Assembly: GCF_040939455.1 (NCBI RefSeq)
Contig: NC_134110.1
Location: forward strand, 102,205,001 to 102,269,000
Direction: 5' to 3'
Source: Microcebus murinus
Lineage: Eukaryota > Chordata > Mammalia > Primates > Cheirogaleidae
DNA length: 64,000 bases
The translations under genes were made by a program, and so were the position numbers. Position 1 is the first letter of the stretch, and every line of letters begins with the position of its first letter. This document shows positions 25,701 through 38,105 of the stretch, piece by piece. The notes under the pieces are model-generated. The model was not told where the DNA came from and made no database searches. It saw only the letters and a program-made list of their open reading frames with translations.

Positions 25701-27829
25701 TTCCAGGTTCTCACTCTAAATAAATCTAACAAAAGTTTAAGGAATGTACATAGAAGGAACTGTGTGAAATACCTATGATTTTCTGAATCCCAGTGGTATT
25801 AATAGTAGGTGCTGTGATTTTATAATAGAAGTTCACAGACAAGGAAGAACACTTGTATGAAGACATAGTAGAAGCCCCTCAACCTGTTAAGTGACTCTTG
25901 CTTACTTAAAAAACAACCAGAGATTTGCTGATCACTTGTATGATTTTTCGAATAGATTTTATCTTTATATCTTCATATAAATTAAATAATGCAGGCTATA
26001 CAGTGCTAGCCTGAATAATAGTCATTATTCAATTTATTTTATTAAATTAATTTCACATAACTAATTTAACATTTTTAGCCATTGGTGTTTTGTTTTAGAA
26101 TGTAATACCTCATCACTGTTTGTTACTTGACTAGTGATACCCCCAAATTGTGAAAGAGGAGTTAATGAGTGCTAAAATATATGTAATACCTTTTTATAAT
26201 TGAAAAACTGCAGAAAATCAGATGATACTAGAGGCTTTAATTACGTGGCACTCATGCTTCTGAAATCAAACCAGTTCGAGTAGCTGTTGTTGACTTTGGC
26301 TACACATTCAATTTGGCTGAACTCACAAAGAAAATTCTCACTTGTCATTATATATCATTCTTGTTCTCTAAATTAATTATGCAATCTTCCACACAAAGCA
26401 GAAACAGCAGAAATGACCTGAAGTTACAGATTTCCAAATAACCTTTATAAACAGTCAAGGATATCTGCAAACATGCATGAGTTTCATTGTTCTTCTTGGA
26501 ATTATTTTCAGAAGGAAAATGCTAAAACTCTCTTAATTTAGATATTACTTAATAGTACCCTTTTATATATGTTAAAATATTCAACCAGTACTTAATTTCC
26601 ACAGGTTTCTTTTATCAATGTATTATAAATACAAATCTTAAGTATATTTGATATTTGAAATGGCTCTAAAGTTTATAAGAGATCAGGAATTCTCTAGATG
26701 CGGTACTTGAAATAAATTAGTTTGTAGCACAGGACTGTGTCCACAGGCATCGTAACCCTTTTGTTTTAGATGTAATGGAAATGGCAAAGAGGCTTGATTG
26801 GTTTCGAGGTCATGTTGGTGCCTCGGAGCGTGCCTGGCCCCCGTTAGTGCCACCTGACCTCCTCAGACGCAAAGGACCACTGGATGACTCAGACTACCTT
26901 TTCCTTTCTCTAAATTAGCTTTTAAATTAAGAGGATCTAAATCTATTAATGAAAATTACAAAACTATAAGAAATGTTTTCATTTCTAGATTTCAAATTCA
27001 TGTCTTAAAGTTTTATATTTTCAAATAGATCCCCTAATTCTACTTTTATAAATGGTTTGCCAATCAAAGCTAAGATTTTACTTAAAAAATTATATTTAAG
27101 TGTATGCAAGTGCATGTTTGATTATCTCATTATGCTTCCTGCTATAAGCAATAGTCAGTGCATTACTCATTGTGTGTGTGCCCAAATATCTAAAAATCTT
27201 CATAACTATGCATGTGGGGGTAGAGGTAGTGACGGTTTTTTGTTTTGTTCATAGACCTCTAAATCTCCAACACACAAACCTTCACTTCCATTCTTATTTC
27301 TCCTCCCTTTTTCTTCTTGGGTTTGCTTTTCTCTTTGTTCTCTATATACGTCTAAATATCACTTACAAAACTTTATGACTCCCTGGGCACTCTCCTTGGA
27401 ACGGTGAGTTCTTCACGCTAACACAGGTGGGGAGCAGCGCCAGTGCGGCGGGGCCTCTGACTGCAGGGCTGAGGCAGAGCACGGCAGCCCCGGTGGCTCC
27501 CGCTGGGGCTTGCCAGAGCAAAGCTACGGGACAGACATAGCTTTTGTCAAGAACATCTTTATATATAAAATTACATTTGCACTGGTGCCAATTCAACTGC
27601 CAGATAAAATATTTGTTTATTGAATGATTCTCTATCAAGTCCTTTTAATTGTATTATGGAATGACTGGTTGAATGTTTTAACATACAAAGATCAGTTCAC
27701 ATCCAACACTTTGGGTGTCTAATTTGTAGATGGAGATATATCTATAAATACCAACAACTTGAAATCCTTCATAAACACAAATCCTGAAGTGTCTCTATTA
27801 TGGCATCGCTGGATGTGTAGCTTCCCCCA
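25701..27829. other. intergenic, no gene seen
   Basis: AT-rich. GC-rich patches at 26800-26900 and 27400-27530. No exon-like homology recognised on either strand. Confidence 0.5.
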
Positions 27830-27970
27830 TGCGTTATTTCCTGTGGCCCTCACGGGAACCCTGCGAGATAAAAAGAATAAATACTATCTCGATTATTTTC
27901 ATGGATAAGGGTTAAGTGATGTGAAGAATCACTTTGTGAGTAGGGGTGAAGTCAGTGTCTCCTTACACTT
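27830..27970 (-). mobile_element. MIR-like fragment
   Basis: CCCTCACGGGAACCCTGCGA, then ATTTTCATGGATAAGGGTTA and GAAGTCAGTGTCTCCTTACA resemble antisense MIR. Confidence 0.45.
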
Positions 27971-28362
27971 GGTGGGGTTCAGTTTCCACTGTCCTATGGT
28001 TTGGGGTAACAAACATTGTTCTCTTGTCTTAATGTAACTGGCAGTACATACAGAGAACTGGGATACTCATTTCATAGATTATCCTAAAAGCATAAGTAGT
28101 TTTCTAAATGATATTCAGCAAATATGGTGAGTATTCAGCATATTAAGTAATTTTCTGAAGGATAATCAGCAAACAGGATAATTTTTGGCTTCACTGCCAA
28201 AAACATCCTCAGATGAAATGTTAATTTAGGCAGCTTTGGTAATTTTGGCTCTATTTAACTCATGCATGAAGCATTATAATGCATTTCAATTTTATTATAT
28301 TTTTCCTCCATGTTTCCTTCTTTGCTTTTTTTTTAAACCTATCCTAGCAACTTTATCACATC

Positions 28363-28376
28363 AAGAATGATGTGGC
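28363..28376. repeat. target-site duplication, left copy
   Basis: AAGAATGATGTGGC, identical to 28455-28468, framing the short L1 tail. Confidence 0.85.
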
Positions 28377-28454
28377 GGAGGGGGGGAAATGGGCATTTAT
28401 TGAAACCTTAAAATCTGTACCCCCATAATATGCCGAAATAAAAAAAAAAAAAAA
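28377..28454 (+). mobile_element. very short L1 3'-end insertion with TSD
   Basis: 78 bases: GGAGGGGGG, a unique ~45-base tail containing CCCCCATAATATGCCGAAAT, and a poly(A) run. It is flanked by a perfect 14-base duplication AAGAATGATGTGGC (28363-28376 and 28455-28468). The tail resembles the 3' end of strepsirrhine L1s as I remember it. A strongly 5'-truncated recent retroposition. Confidence 0.7.
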
Positions 28455-28560
28455 AAGAATGATGTGGCAGCAAAAGCAGAGTATTTGAAAACCTCTGGCA
28501 CTAATTCTATAAGAATATTATGGTTTTTTTTTAAATGGAGATATGAATATCAAACTTTTT

Positions 28561-28649
28561 TTACATTGATCTAGTATTACATTGTAATAGTAATAGTAAT
28601 ATAATACAATAATTACAAAAATGTAATAGTATTACATTGATCTGGTATT
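28561..28649. repeat. short direct repeat around a GTAATA-rich core
   Basis: TTACATTGATCTAGTATT at 28561-28578 recurs with one mismatch at 28632-28649, separated by GTAATAGTAATAGTAATA-type sequence. Confidence 0.8.
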
Positions 28650-29165
28650 CTTAATGGTAAGCCAGAAAAGAGATTACTACATCAGATAGCATCCTTGACA
28701 GCAGCAAGAAATATCAAAAGTATTAGAGTTTATTACATTTTCACTTCTTCCACAAGTGACTTGTATCTTATACAACAACGCAGAATTTACGATGAAGGAA
28801 GAGCTTCCACCTACCCGCGTGTCTGCATGCGGGAGAAGCCACCGCAGGTAATGGTGAGTGAAGACACGGACTGTTTTTTTCCCCAACGTGTCGTCATCTG
28901 CCAATAAATATTTAAGACCACAGGCCTGTTACTGTTTACAAGGATCAAGGTGCTACTGATAGAAAACAAAGTCTTGTACAGAAGTTACCTTTAACAAACA
29001 AGTTAACATTAGGACATTAGGGTGTGGGAATTTGGTTACTTATTATTATCTCCACCAGGGGGTGTGTAGGTCCTGGCAAAGAATTTATACCAGTATCTTT
29101 CCCTTAACTGCTTTTAATAAAATGAAGGGAGAGGATCTAAGTTACTTGTTAAAATAAGAATTAGA

Positions 29166-29480
29166 GGCCGGGCGCGGTGGCTCACGCCTGTAATCCTAGC
29201 ACCCTGGGAGGCCGAGACGGGTGGATCGCTCAAGGTCAGGAGTTCAAAACCAGACTGAACAAGAGCGAGACCCCATCTCTACTAAAAATAGAAAGAAATT
29301 AATTGGTCAATTAAAAATACATAGAAAAAATTAGCCCAGGCATGGTGGCACATGCCTGTAGTCCCAGCTCCTCGGGAGGCTGAGGCAGGATGATTGCTTG
29401 ACCCCAGGAGTTTGAGGTTGCTGTGAGCTAGGCTGACGCCAGGGCACTCTAGCCTGGGCAACAGAGTGAGACTCTGTCTC

Positions 29481-29508
<28 letters not shown>
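29166..29508 (+). mobile_element. strepsirrhine Alu, long poly(A)
   Basis: GGCCGGGCGCGGTGGCTCAC start, AGCTAGGCTGACGCCA in the right arm, about 30 A's at the end. Possible short duplication AATTAG on both sides. Confidence 0.95.
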
Positions 29509-29511
<3 letters not shown>

Positions 29512-29766
29512 AGTAATTACCCAGACATCACTATCATTTAGCTTTTTGTGATTTCCTGCAGTATAGATAAGGAGTATGTGGCTTAATATGATTAGCATTT
29601 CAGAAACAACACAGATATAAAGTCAAATTGTTAAAATATTGATGCTATAGTATGCCTTGGGTTCATTTCAGTGTAGTATTGCCCGTTAAACATTACCCAG
29701 ATATTCATTACTTGAGTGTATAGCTCACTGACCATACTCCTTGGATAGCATTGAAAATGTCCCACT

Positions 29767-30050
29767 GGGCCAGCTTGGTGACTCACACCTATAATCCCGG
29801 CACTTTGGGAGGCTGAGAGAGGAGGATTGCTTGAGGCCAGGTGTTCGAGATGAGCCTAAGCAACATAGCAAGACCCTGTCTCTGGGTGTGGTTGCACATA
29901 CCTATAGTCCCAGCTACTCAAGAGACTGAGGCAGGAGGATGGCTTGAGCCCAGGAGTTCAAGGCTGCAGTGAACCATGATGATGCCACTGCACTCTAGCC
30001 CAGACAACAGAGTGAGACCCTGTCTCAAAAAATAAATAAGCAAATAAATA
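29767..30050 (+). mobile_element. old Alu (AluJ-like)
   Basis: GGCCAGCTTGGTGACTCACA start; the linker is deleted so the arms join at CTGTCTCTGGGTGTGGTTGC; the tail has AAATAAATAAGC repeats. Confidence 0.85.
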
Positions 30051-30294
30051 CCCCACTGTGTGCTTCACTCCCTCAGTAATACATTCTCTGTTTAAATGCA
30101 CTGCCATAAAAATTTAATCTCTACCTCTATTCTTTTTTTACCCATGTCATATGCGCTCCTTTTGTTTTCCTTAGCTAAATTCTGATCACTTGGATTTCAG
30201 TTCTTGGTTCTTTTCTACCTTTGCAATCACCAGTTCTCACCATAGTAAATTTTACTTTGATCTTTCCCTTTCCCTTTTCAACTTTACAATCATC

Positions 30295-30840
30295 TGTCCT
30301 ACCACAGATGAATGGATAAAGAAAATGTGGCTGATATATACAATGGAATATTATTCCTTACAAAAAAAAGAAATAAATCCTGCCATTTGTGATAACATGT
30401 GCTGAAAGACAATGTGCTAAATAAAATAAGCCAGGCACAGAATAACAAATACTACATGATCTCACGTATATATGGAATCTAACAAAAGGTCGAACTCACA
30501 GTAACAGTAGAATGGTGATTACCAGGGGCTAGGAGGTTGGGGAAAAGAGATACTGATCAGAGGATACACACTTCCAATTTTAAAATGAGTAAGTTTTGAA
30601 GACCTAACATATTGCATATTATTAACTAAGGTTAATAATAAAGTATTGTATGCTTGAAATTTGCTAAGAGTAGATCTCAAGTGTTCTCACCACAAAAAAA
30701 GTATGTGAAATGATGGATGTGTTAATTAACTTGATTGTGGTAAATCATTTCACAATGTATACTTATATAATAATAAAACATCACATTGTACACTATATTT
30801 TTTGTCAATTAGACCTCAATAAATCTGGAAGAAAAAAAGA
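30295..30840 (+). mobile_element. L1 3' end, sense
   Basis: GATGAATGGATAAAGAAAAT, ATACAATGGAATATTATTCC, ATGATCTCACGTATATATGG, then a 3'UTR and A-rich end at about 30836. An L1MA/MB-type tail by appearance. Confidence 0.85.
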
Positions 30841-31870
30841 ACACGGTCCTTCATTTCTTAATTCTGATTCTGTTTCACAAATTTAAGCACTGAACAACAA
30901 TGAACCTAAAGATGTTGTGATAGGGTTAAAATGAACAAATGATACAGCGCAATGAAGAGGAGTAAGTAAATCTCTCTGTGTACTATGAGAACTCAGTGTG
31001 AAATTGCCCTTTGTTATCTGTGTTTATGCCACCAAGTAGCCCTATTGCATAATTAATTATTCACTTCTCTTAGGTCTTTTTGTCACTAAAATGTTCAACA
31101 GTCCCTGCCACTTTGTCACTTTCTAACTCTTCATTTAGGATGGCTTTTCTCTCCTTGACTCTTCATAATCTCCCATGGCCATTCATTTCCTGACACCCTG
31201 TCTTCTTTCTTCTCTTCTCTCTCTCATTCTCTATGTATGTACACACAAACGTACGTACCTCTTACGTGTCTTTTTAAGTGTCTTTTTTCTTAACTAAATC
31301 CAAAATCCTCATTGTAATCTTTAATCTCCAAATTTTTCAGTTGCTCATAATTGTGATTAAAATCCTATCTCTTCTATATTAATTCCCATCTAAGTGGCTT
31401 TCTTACTTTTGCGGTAATTTAACCACTCTCATTCGAATGCAGCCTCGTTGTCAATCGCACTCACCACCCATTGTCAATAATGCTGTCCCATATTTTCATT
31501 GTATTTAGTTTCTAATGCTCCCAATGTCTGCAAAGAGAGCAGAAGCATTCTATTTTCTGGAGCAAATTCACCTAAGAAAACTGACTCTGGTGAAGAACCA
31601 ATGTTGAAAGATAAAATGAAAATTATGATATAGCCAAAGTAATTAATTGCTTTGAAACCTCCTACTTCTTTCTTTAGGTATCTGAATACATGTCAATATA
31701 TAATTAGGATTGCTAATATATGGCAAACTGACCTTTTTAAGTCTTTTTTAGTCTTGTTAAGTCTCCAGCTTTTCTTGCCGCTCCCGTAAACGTGCATTTC
31801 ATTGGTTCCAGAAGAGTTTCTGTCACTTACATGTATCCTGGTGGAGGAAACGTTGCCCTGGAGTCCAGCA
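30841..31870. other. intergenic, no gene seen
   Basis: Pyrimidine-rich around 31150-31250. No repeat or exon named. Confidence 0.5.
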
Positions 31871-31879
31871 CATCTCAGT

Positions 31880-32020
31880 TGGCTACTAGCTCTGCCACTC
31901 ATTCCTGGGTGGCTCTGAAGAGTTACTCAGAGCTCTAGTGTCTTCATTTTAAAATGAAATAGAATCTAATAATGTCTTCCAACAGTGATAAAATTAAAAG
32001 TTATGTAAATATCTTTACAT
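31880..32020 (+). mobile_element. MIR-like fragment
   Basis: CTCTGCCACTCATTCCTGGG, then AGTGTCTTCATTTTAAAATG and AATAATGTCTTCC follow the MIR order. Confidence 0.45.
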
Positions 32021-33277
32021 ATCTGCTAACCACACTCCTCTGTCCCCCTAAAAAGAAAGAGGGACAGGCAAACAGACAAGGTTAATTCCACCAGAAGTAG
32101 ATATAGTTTCCCTTCCTTCTAATTCCTACTAAGATTGGCTCAAAATTCCATCCCACATCCTGTGGAATTCAAAAGCCCTTCCCAAATTCCTCCGCATTCC
32201 CAGCAGACTTCATTTTCATGAGCATCCTCGCCTGAAACCCCTGCTTCCATTTAATTAGCTCCATTCATGCACGATCACCCCTCTGCCCATATTCGGTTCC
32301 TGTTCACACCACACTGACATAGACATCGAACTTAGAGACCTCTGTGGTTTCTGCACCCATCCTACCATCCCTAAAAAGCAAAGCCTAGAAAAAAAACAAA
32401 ACTCTGCACACAAGACCTTCTTGCTATTGGCAGCCAACTTTAATAAAAGGAGATTGCAGAGGAAGGAGAAAGAAATACTACAGCATTACAAATAACTGCA
32501 ATAAAATACTCAACAGTTCTATTTCAAAAGCCCTTCTAACTGCTCCTTGCTAGGGATGTTTCTTTGGCCGCCTTGTCCATGCCACACTCCCAGGCCTGTG
32601 CCATCACAGAGACTCAGTGCTCTCTGTTTGGAGAGTAGATGCTTCCTGGAACTCCAAATTCTCTCTCTGCTGAATAGAGCCAACTACTTCCTTTCTGCCT
32701 CTAATTGCAAACTTAGCCCCTGAGCCAAACCAATTGAGGTCCTCAGCACAGTAAGGCAAGTTAGGAGTTCATTCAGTGGGATTTGCCTTTCTTAGAAGCT
32801 GTAGTAGATAGCATTTTCCCCATCCCATTACATAATAATTTGGATCTTGTTCTTAATGAAAGTGAGGTTATAGCATTGCAGGGATTTTTTTAATGCCCTT
32901 TAACTAGAGTTTTTAAACCTAATAATATGGAACTACCTCAATATAAACTGAAGAAGTCCAGTACACAAAGGATCAAGGCTACGTGCAGGTGCAACGTGGT
33001 GTCACTGTTCCCAAATAGCTGTAGTGCTTTTTTTTTTTTTTTTTTTTTTTTAGAAAACAAAAAAAAGACCTTGATAAATACTGTTCAAGGTCTGCTCTTC
33101 TCAACAAATGGCCTTGATCTTGGCTGTTCGGTCCATAGGTGTTCCAGGCTCTGTTACAACCTGCTGGCTTGTGTTGACTTTGGAAGTTTTACAGCTCTTT
33201 AGTGACAAAATGTTTGAGATTTCTAAGCTTTCTCATACATGCGCACACATGCACACCTCACTTCTGGTATCCTTTTG

Positions 33278-33327
<50 letters not shown>

Positions 33328-33960
33328 GTCATGGACTTACCTTTTTGTATAAGCCTATTATTGTTATAAGCTTTGAAAATATACCATTTCAAAGTGACAG
33401 GACAAAGAGGGAGAAATAATAACCTCAATTCCATTAACAGATCTCTATAGAACCAACCTTGATGCCTTGTACTTTATTTGAAATTTATTTTTTCAAGCAC
33501 TTATAAAGCCTAATGTGTGGCCAGCAAAATATGAACCCAAAATGAAATGGAAGCTGTAGTGTAAAAAGGTTCTTGCATTCTTTCCTTGAACTTCATAATA
33601 TCTACCAGTTGAACAACCAAGAAAAAAAGCATGACCTATGACTTCAGATGCTTGAACCAATTTTTCAGTTAAATTCTAGTAGATTAACTTCATAGCAATG
33701 AGCTCATCAGATTCCATGTTTGAAGTTGTTTATTTCTCCAATGTCTGTGTCTCACCCTGTTTACCATAGGAGCAGTGTGCTATGTAGATGCAGCCAGCTG
33801 TAGGCAAAAACCGTGACTCTAACCTGAATCCTTTTCTTCATTCGACTTGTTATCTCAGTGAGACCTTAGCCAAAGCACCTCTGTAAAACGTTATGTGTCT
33901 ATCATCTGTTGATCTTTCTTTGCTTTACTCACTACTATCTGCAAAATAGAAATCTTTTTG
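32021..33960. other. intergenic, microsatellites only
   Basis: Poly(T) of about 28 bases at 33024-33051, and (CT)n-(TA)n at 33280-33328. The remainder is unique-looking and no exon is recognised. Confidence 0.55.
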
Positions 33961-34760
33961 TTCTAAAATAGTTTAGGATCATATTCAAAAAAATCTTTGT
34001 CAAAACCAATGTGAAGAAGCTTTTCCCCTAAGTTTTCCTCTAGCAGTTTCAGGGCTTACTTTTAGTCTTTAATCCATTTTGAGTTTATTTTTGTGTGTGG
34101 AGTTACATAAGGGTCTGATTTCATTCTTCTGCAGGTGGATATCCAGTTTTTCCAATACCATTTATCAGAGAGCCCATCCTCTCCCCATCATATGAACTTG
34201 GCACCTTTGTCAAAGATCAATTAATTGTAGATATGTAGATTTATTTCTAGGCTTCCTATTCTGTCTGTTGGTCTGTATGTCTGTGTTTCTGCCAGTATCA
34301 TGCCATTTTGATTACTATAGCTTTGTAGTAGATTTTGAGATCAAGTAGTGTGATGCCTGCAGTTTTGTTCTTCTTGTTCAAGATTTCTTTGGCTAGTCAG
34401 GGTATTTTGTGGTTTGATACAAACTTACAATTATTTTTTCTATTTCTGTGGAAAATGGCATTGGAATTTTGATAGGGATTGCATTGAATCTATAGATCAC
34501 TTTGGGTAGTATGGGCATTTTAGCAATATTGAATTTTTTCAGTCCATGAACATAGACTATCTTTCCATGTATTTGTGTTTTCTTCAATTTCTTTCATCAA
34601 TGTTTTATAGTTTTCAGTGTACAGATTTTTCATTGCCTCAGTTAAAAAGTTCCAAAGTATTTTTTTATTACCTTCTCTTTGTCAGGCACCTAAGTACTTC
34701 TTGATGCTATTGTAAATGGGATTGTATTCTTGATTTACTTTTCAAATAGTTCATTGTTGG
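33961..34760 (-). mobile_element. L1 ORF2-region fragment, antisense
   Basis: TCCATTTTGAGTTTATTTTT, CCAGTTTTTCCAATACCATT and GATTACTATAGCTTTGTAGT are the complement of L1 ORF2. A diverged copy. Confidence 0.8.
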
Positions 34761-35465
34761 TTGAATGGGAGTTTTTACTGAAGTTATCTAAGCCTTGCTG
34801 CACCATAGTCTCATCTGGAACATAACACAACAAACCACTCTGTGGCCTCATTATCTGTAGAGTCTCCAGTGCTGTAGCTCTTTGTACTTGACTATTTTGT
34901 CCCAATCTCCATCCCTGCCCTTTTCTCACCTCTGCTCAAGGAGGGCTCAGGAAAGGAAGAAAAACAATGTCCCTCTCCTTCTCCCCTTAACCATTTTTGT
35001 CAGACCTAGCAGGTATATCTCAGATTTTTCTTTCCTCAGAGAAGATTCCTTCACTATCTTTACCCCAATTGGTGGCTGATGAGTTGAGATGTAGATTTGG
35101 TTTCTTGCCATCTTTGGCATCTTAGTGTTGGTCTAGTGATCTGGCCCTGCTGAGAATCCAGATGTCCCAAAATTAATACCATGTCCTCAAGAAAGGCCCT
35201 GGATCTGAAAGAAAAATCCTCCCATCCTCAAGCCAACAGTTACTAAATAACTCCTGCTTTTTCCCTCATTTGAACCCCAACAAAAAGTCTTTGGGGCTTT
35301 GCATTGGGACATACTAGGGAAGGGGTAGGATAGAGCAGTGCTAGGTGACTCATGACACACCCTCCTCACTCTGTTATTTCAGAGAGGGCAGCCTACAAGT
35401 TGGAAAGAAATCTCATGCACACAGTAGATCAGTCAGTTTGAGAATTCTAAGTTCTTTTATTCTTT
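34761..35465. other. intergenic, no gene seen
   Basis: No named repeat or exon. Confidence 0.45.
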
Positions 35466-35467
35466 AA

Positions 35468-35695
35468 TCATTAGCATTGTGGTAAAGAGCATGGGCTTTG
35501 AAGTCAGATTTTCATTACTTGTCACAGATTATTTAATTTCTCTAAGTCTGTTTCCTCCTTCGCTAAAAGAGACAATAACATTACATACTTTACCCAGTAG
35601 TTGCAAGGGTTAAAGAGACAATCCATTAATCCCCTCAGTTTAGTGTCCCGTGCATAATAAGCATGCAATAAATTTACTATTATTGTGATATTATA
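35468..35695 (+). mobile_element. MIR, nearly full length
   Basis: GGTAAAGAGCATGGGCTTTG, CTCTAAGTCTGTTTCCTCCT and a GCATGCAATAAATTTACTAT end follow the MIR order. Confidence 0.8.
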
Positions 35696-36415
35696 TTATA
35701 ATACTCAGTTCTAAATAGTGGGTGAAATTCAACCCCTGAGGTTTCAATCTGGCTGAATAAATCAAGAGTTCTAATCCATGAAAATCTCAATAGAATTCCT
35801 ATGTCACTTCGCATCACTAAACTTTCCTAATTACAATAACTTCTAGCTGATTTATGTAGCTACTGTCCTGAACACATGGGTGGGAGGATGGAGTGAAGGG
35901 TGATGAAATCTTTAAAATTCTCTTACCGCTACAATCTGGAGAAGACCTATTCTGGGAGATGTACCTCTGCGCCTTATGAGATGACCATCTGTAAGAAGTT
36001 GGCGGATGGCCATGGCAGTGCTCTCCAAGTTCTCTTTACTGGCAGTTGCGTGGTTTTCAAGTCTAGTAGGGAGGCACAGCCGTCCCCTAAAATCAATAAT
36101 GACTTGCACAGATATGTTTACTTTGACTTTAGTCCTGTTGGAATTCTGTGACCTTGGGCTAAAATGAACAGTTCTCAAACATATTCTTTCTGGAGGACAA
36201 TGTTAAGCAGTTTATCTCTTAGGCATAGGAGTGGGGACATCAGTAATAGGGCAAAGCTGCTGCTTTTCAGGTTCTAAGAATTTTGACTTGCAGGACTTGT
36301 CATGGTGAGACTTGGGTTCGCCCTACCCTGCAGCATGCTCACAACTCTCCCATACCGTGAGAGACGGGCTCGGCCATACTCTGCCTGGGCAGCCACTTAC
36401 AATTCTGCCATTCTT

Positions 36416-36741
36416 TTTGTTTTTGAGACAGAGTCTCACTTTGTTGCCCAGGCTAGAGTGAGTGTTGTGGCGTCAGCCTAGCTCACAGCAACCTCAACTC
36501 CAGGGCTCAAGCGATCCTCCCGCCTCAGCCTCCCGAGTAGCTGGGACTACAAGCATGCGCCACCACGCCTGGCTAATTTTTCTATATATATATTAGTTGG
36601 CCAATTAATTTCTTTCTATTTATAGTAGAGACAGGGTCTCGCTCTTGCTCAGGCTGCTTTCAAACTCCTGACCTCAAGCAATCCGCCCTCCTCGGCCTCC
36701 CAGAGTGCTAGAATTATAGGCGTGAGCCACTGAGCCCTGCC
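36416..36741 (-). mobile_element. strepsirrhine Alu, antisense, 16-bp TSD
   Basis: GAGACAGAGTCTCACTTTGT start, GGCGTCAGCCTAGCTCACAG, ends TGAGCCACTGAGCCCTGC. Identical CAATTCTGCCATTCTT at 36400-36415 and 36742-36757. Confidence 0.96.
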
Positions 36742-36924
36742 CAATTCTGCCATTCTTGATGTTGAACCATTTTATTTTTCCTTCAGTGTCACCTCTCTGG
36801 GTAATGCACTTAACCAATATACTGCCCACTACGTAAACTAATCCCGAAAGTTCCCATTTTTATCCCCACAACGTTCTGAAAACCAGTGCATTAAGCAGCC
36901 CTTGTACTAACTGAAACTTCTGTA

Positions 36925-37110
36925 AGGCTCACTCAGCGCTCTGCATACCAAGCCCTCCTCCGCGCCTAACAACCCTCTGAGGTCAGTGCTTTATTATGCC
37001 CTGTCTAAAGGCGAGGAAATCGCGGCACAGAGAGAGAGCTCACCACGCTAGTGAGTGCAGGAGCAGGGAAGTGGGCGTAGGCACCCTGGTCTGGCACCCA
37101 GGCTGCAGCC
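36925..37110 (-). mobile_element. MIR
   Basis: Antisense MIR pattern: CAACCCTCTGAGGTCAGTGC, AAGGCGAGGAAATCGCGGCA and GGCACCCTGGTCTGGCACCC. It is GC-enriched relative to consensus, like its surroundings. Confidence 0.6.
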
Positions 37111-37239
37111 TCTGTGTCAGCAGCCTCCAAGCCCCCAGCGACCTCTGCCTCTGCTGTTCATGGCCTTGGGTGTGGGCTGACATTTTTGACTTGCTTCTAA
37201 CGAATAAAATACAATAGGTTATATATATATTAAAAAAAT

Positions 37240-37575
37240 GACTGCAAAGTCCACCACTTTGGGTGCTTTCTCTTGCTCTCTTGGATGGCTCACTGTGGGG
37301 AGAGCTGGCTGCCATGCTGCGAAGCTGTGGAGAAGCTCACATGAGTAAACCGAGGCACAGGTCTCTAAGGGCGGCCAACAATCCACCAGTGAGTCCGGAA
37401 ACAGATTCTCAGCCCCTGCGGCCGTGAGACACGGCAGCCTCAGGGAAGACCCCGAGCCCCAGCACTCGGCAGAGCAGGGCTGGACTCCTGGCCCACACGG
37501 CCCCTGAGTCAATGTTCGTTGTTTTGAGCCACTAAGGTTTGGCGTCATTTGTTATATATTAATATATCGCAACAA
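37240..37575 (+). mobile_element. LTR-like fragment, possibly MaLR/ERVL-related
   Basis: The end TTGTTTTGAGCCACTAAGGT and GTCATTTGTTATATATTAAT is a common LTR/MER 3' pattern, and the upstream GC-rich part is compatible. Family not assigned. Confidence 0.4.
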
Positions 37576-38052
37576 CACAACCTCTAGGGTTGTTTTGATT
37601 TTTTTTTTAAACAGCACAAGATAGCACATTTAGAAGTTGCACTGCTTCATAAGGCCTATAGTTAGTGAGGGCGCTTAATTATTTGTGGTCCTGTATTGAC
37701 TACTTACTCCAAGCAAGCTCCTCATTCGTGGTCAAGCAGGGTTATTTCTGTAACAACTTCATGATGATTCAATTTTTTTAATTTGAAATTTATCAAGGAC
37801 TTTCTTAAATTCTAAATTTACTCACCGCTTCCCTTTGTCTGTTTTATGTCTCAGAGAAACCCACTGGTCACGCGTACCTTGCCGTTATTCTATGGACGAC
37901 TTTTGCTGACCGAGCAGTGATCATGCCCCGCGTACAGGCTCCCTGAGGTCTGGCGCTGCGGCAGTGCCACCTGCAGCTGGTGACGCCAGCCTGCCTTCCC
38001 CATCTGGTCCCTTTGCTGTCTTCGTCTTTCACTCTTTTCTTTCTTCATCATG

Positions 38053-38059
38053 TGTGCGT

Positions 38060-38104
<45 letters not shown>
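38053..38104. repeat. (GT)n with GTGTGC variants
   Basis: Starts with GTGTGCGTGTGC units and becomes pure GT. Confidence 0.95.

Positions 38105-38105
<1 letters not shown>

Noticed and set aside
27363..27638. 91-codon Ala/Pro-rich frame in a GC patch
   Set aside because: Composition-driven, no homologue recognised, no promoter or splice signals.
35900..36178. Overlapping 83- and 88-codon frames on opposite strands
   Set aside because: Not recognised as any family, no splice partners, and only one of many similar-length chance frames in the window. Left unannotated rather than named.
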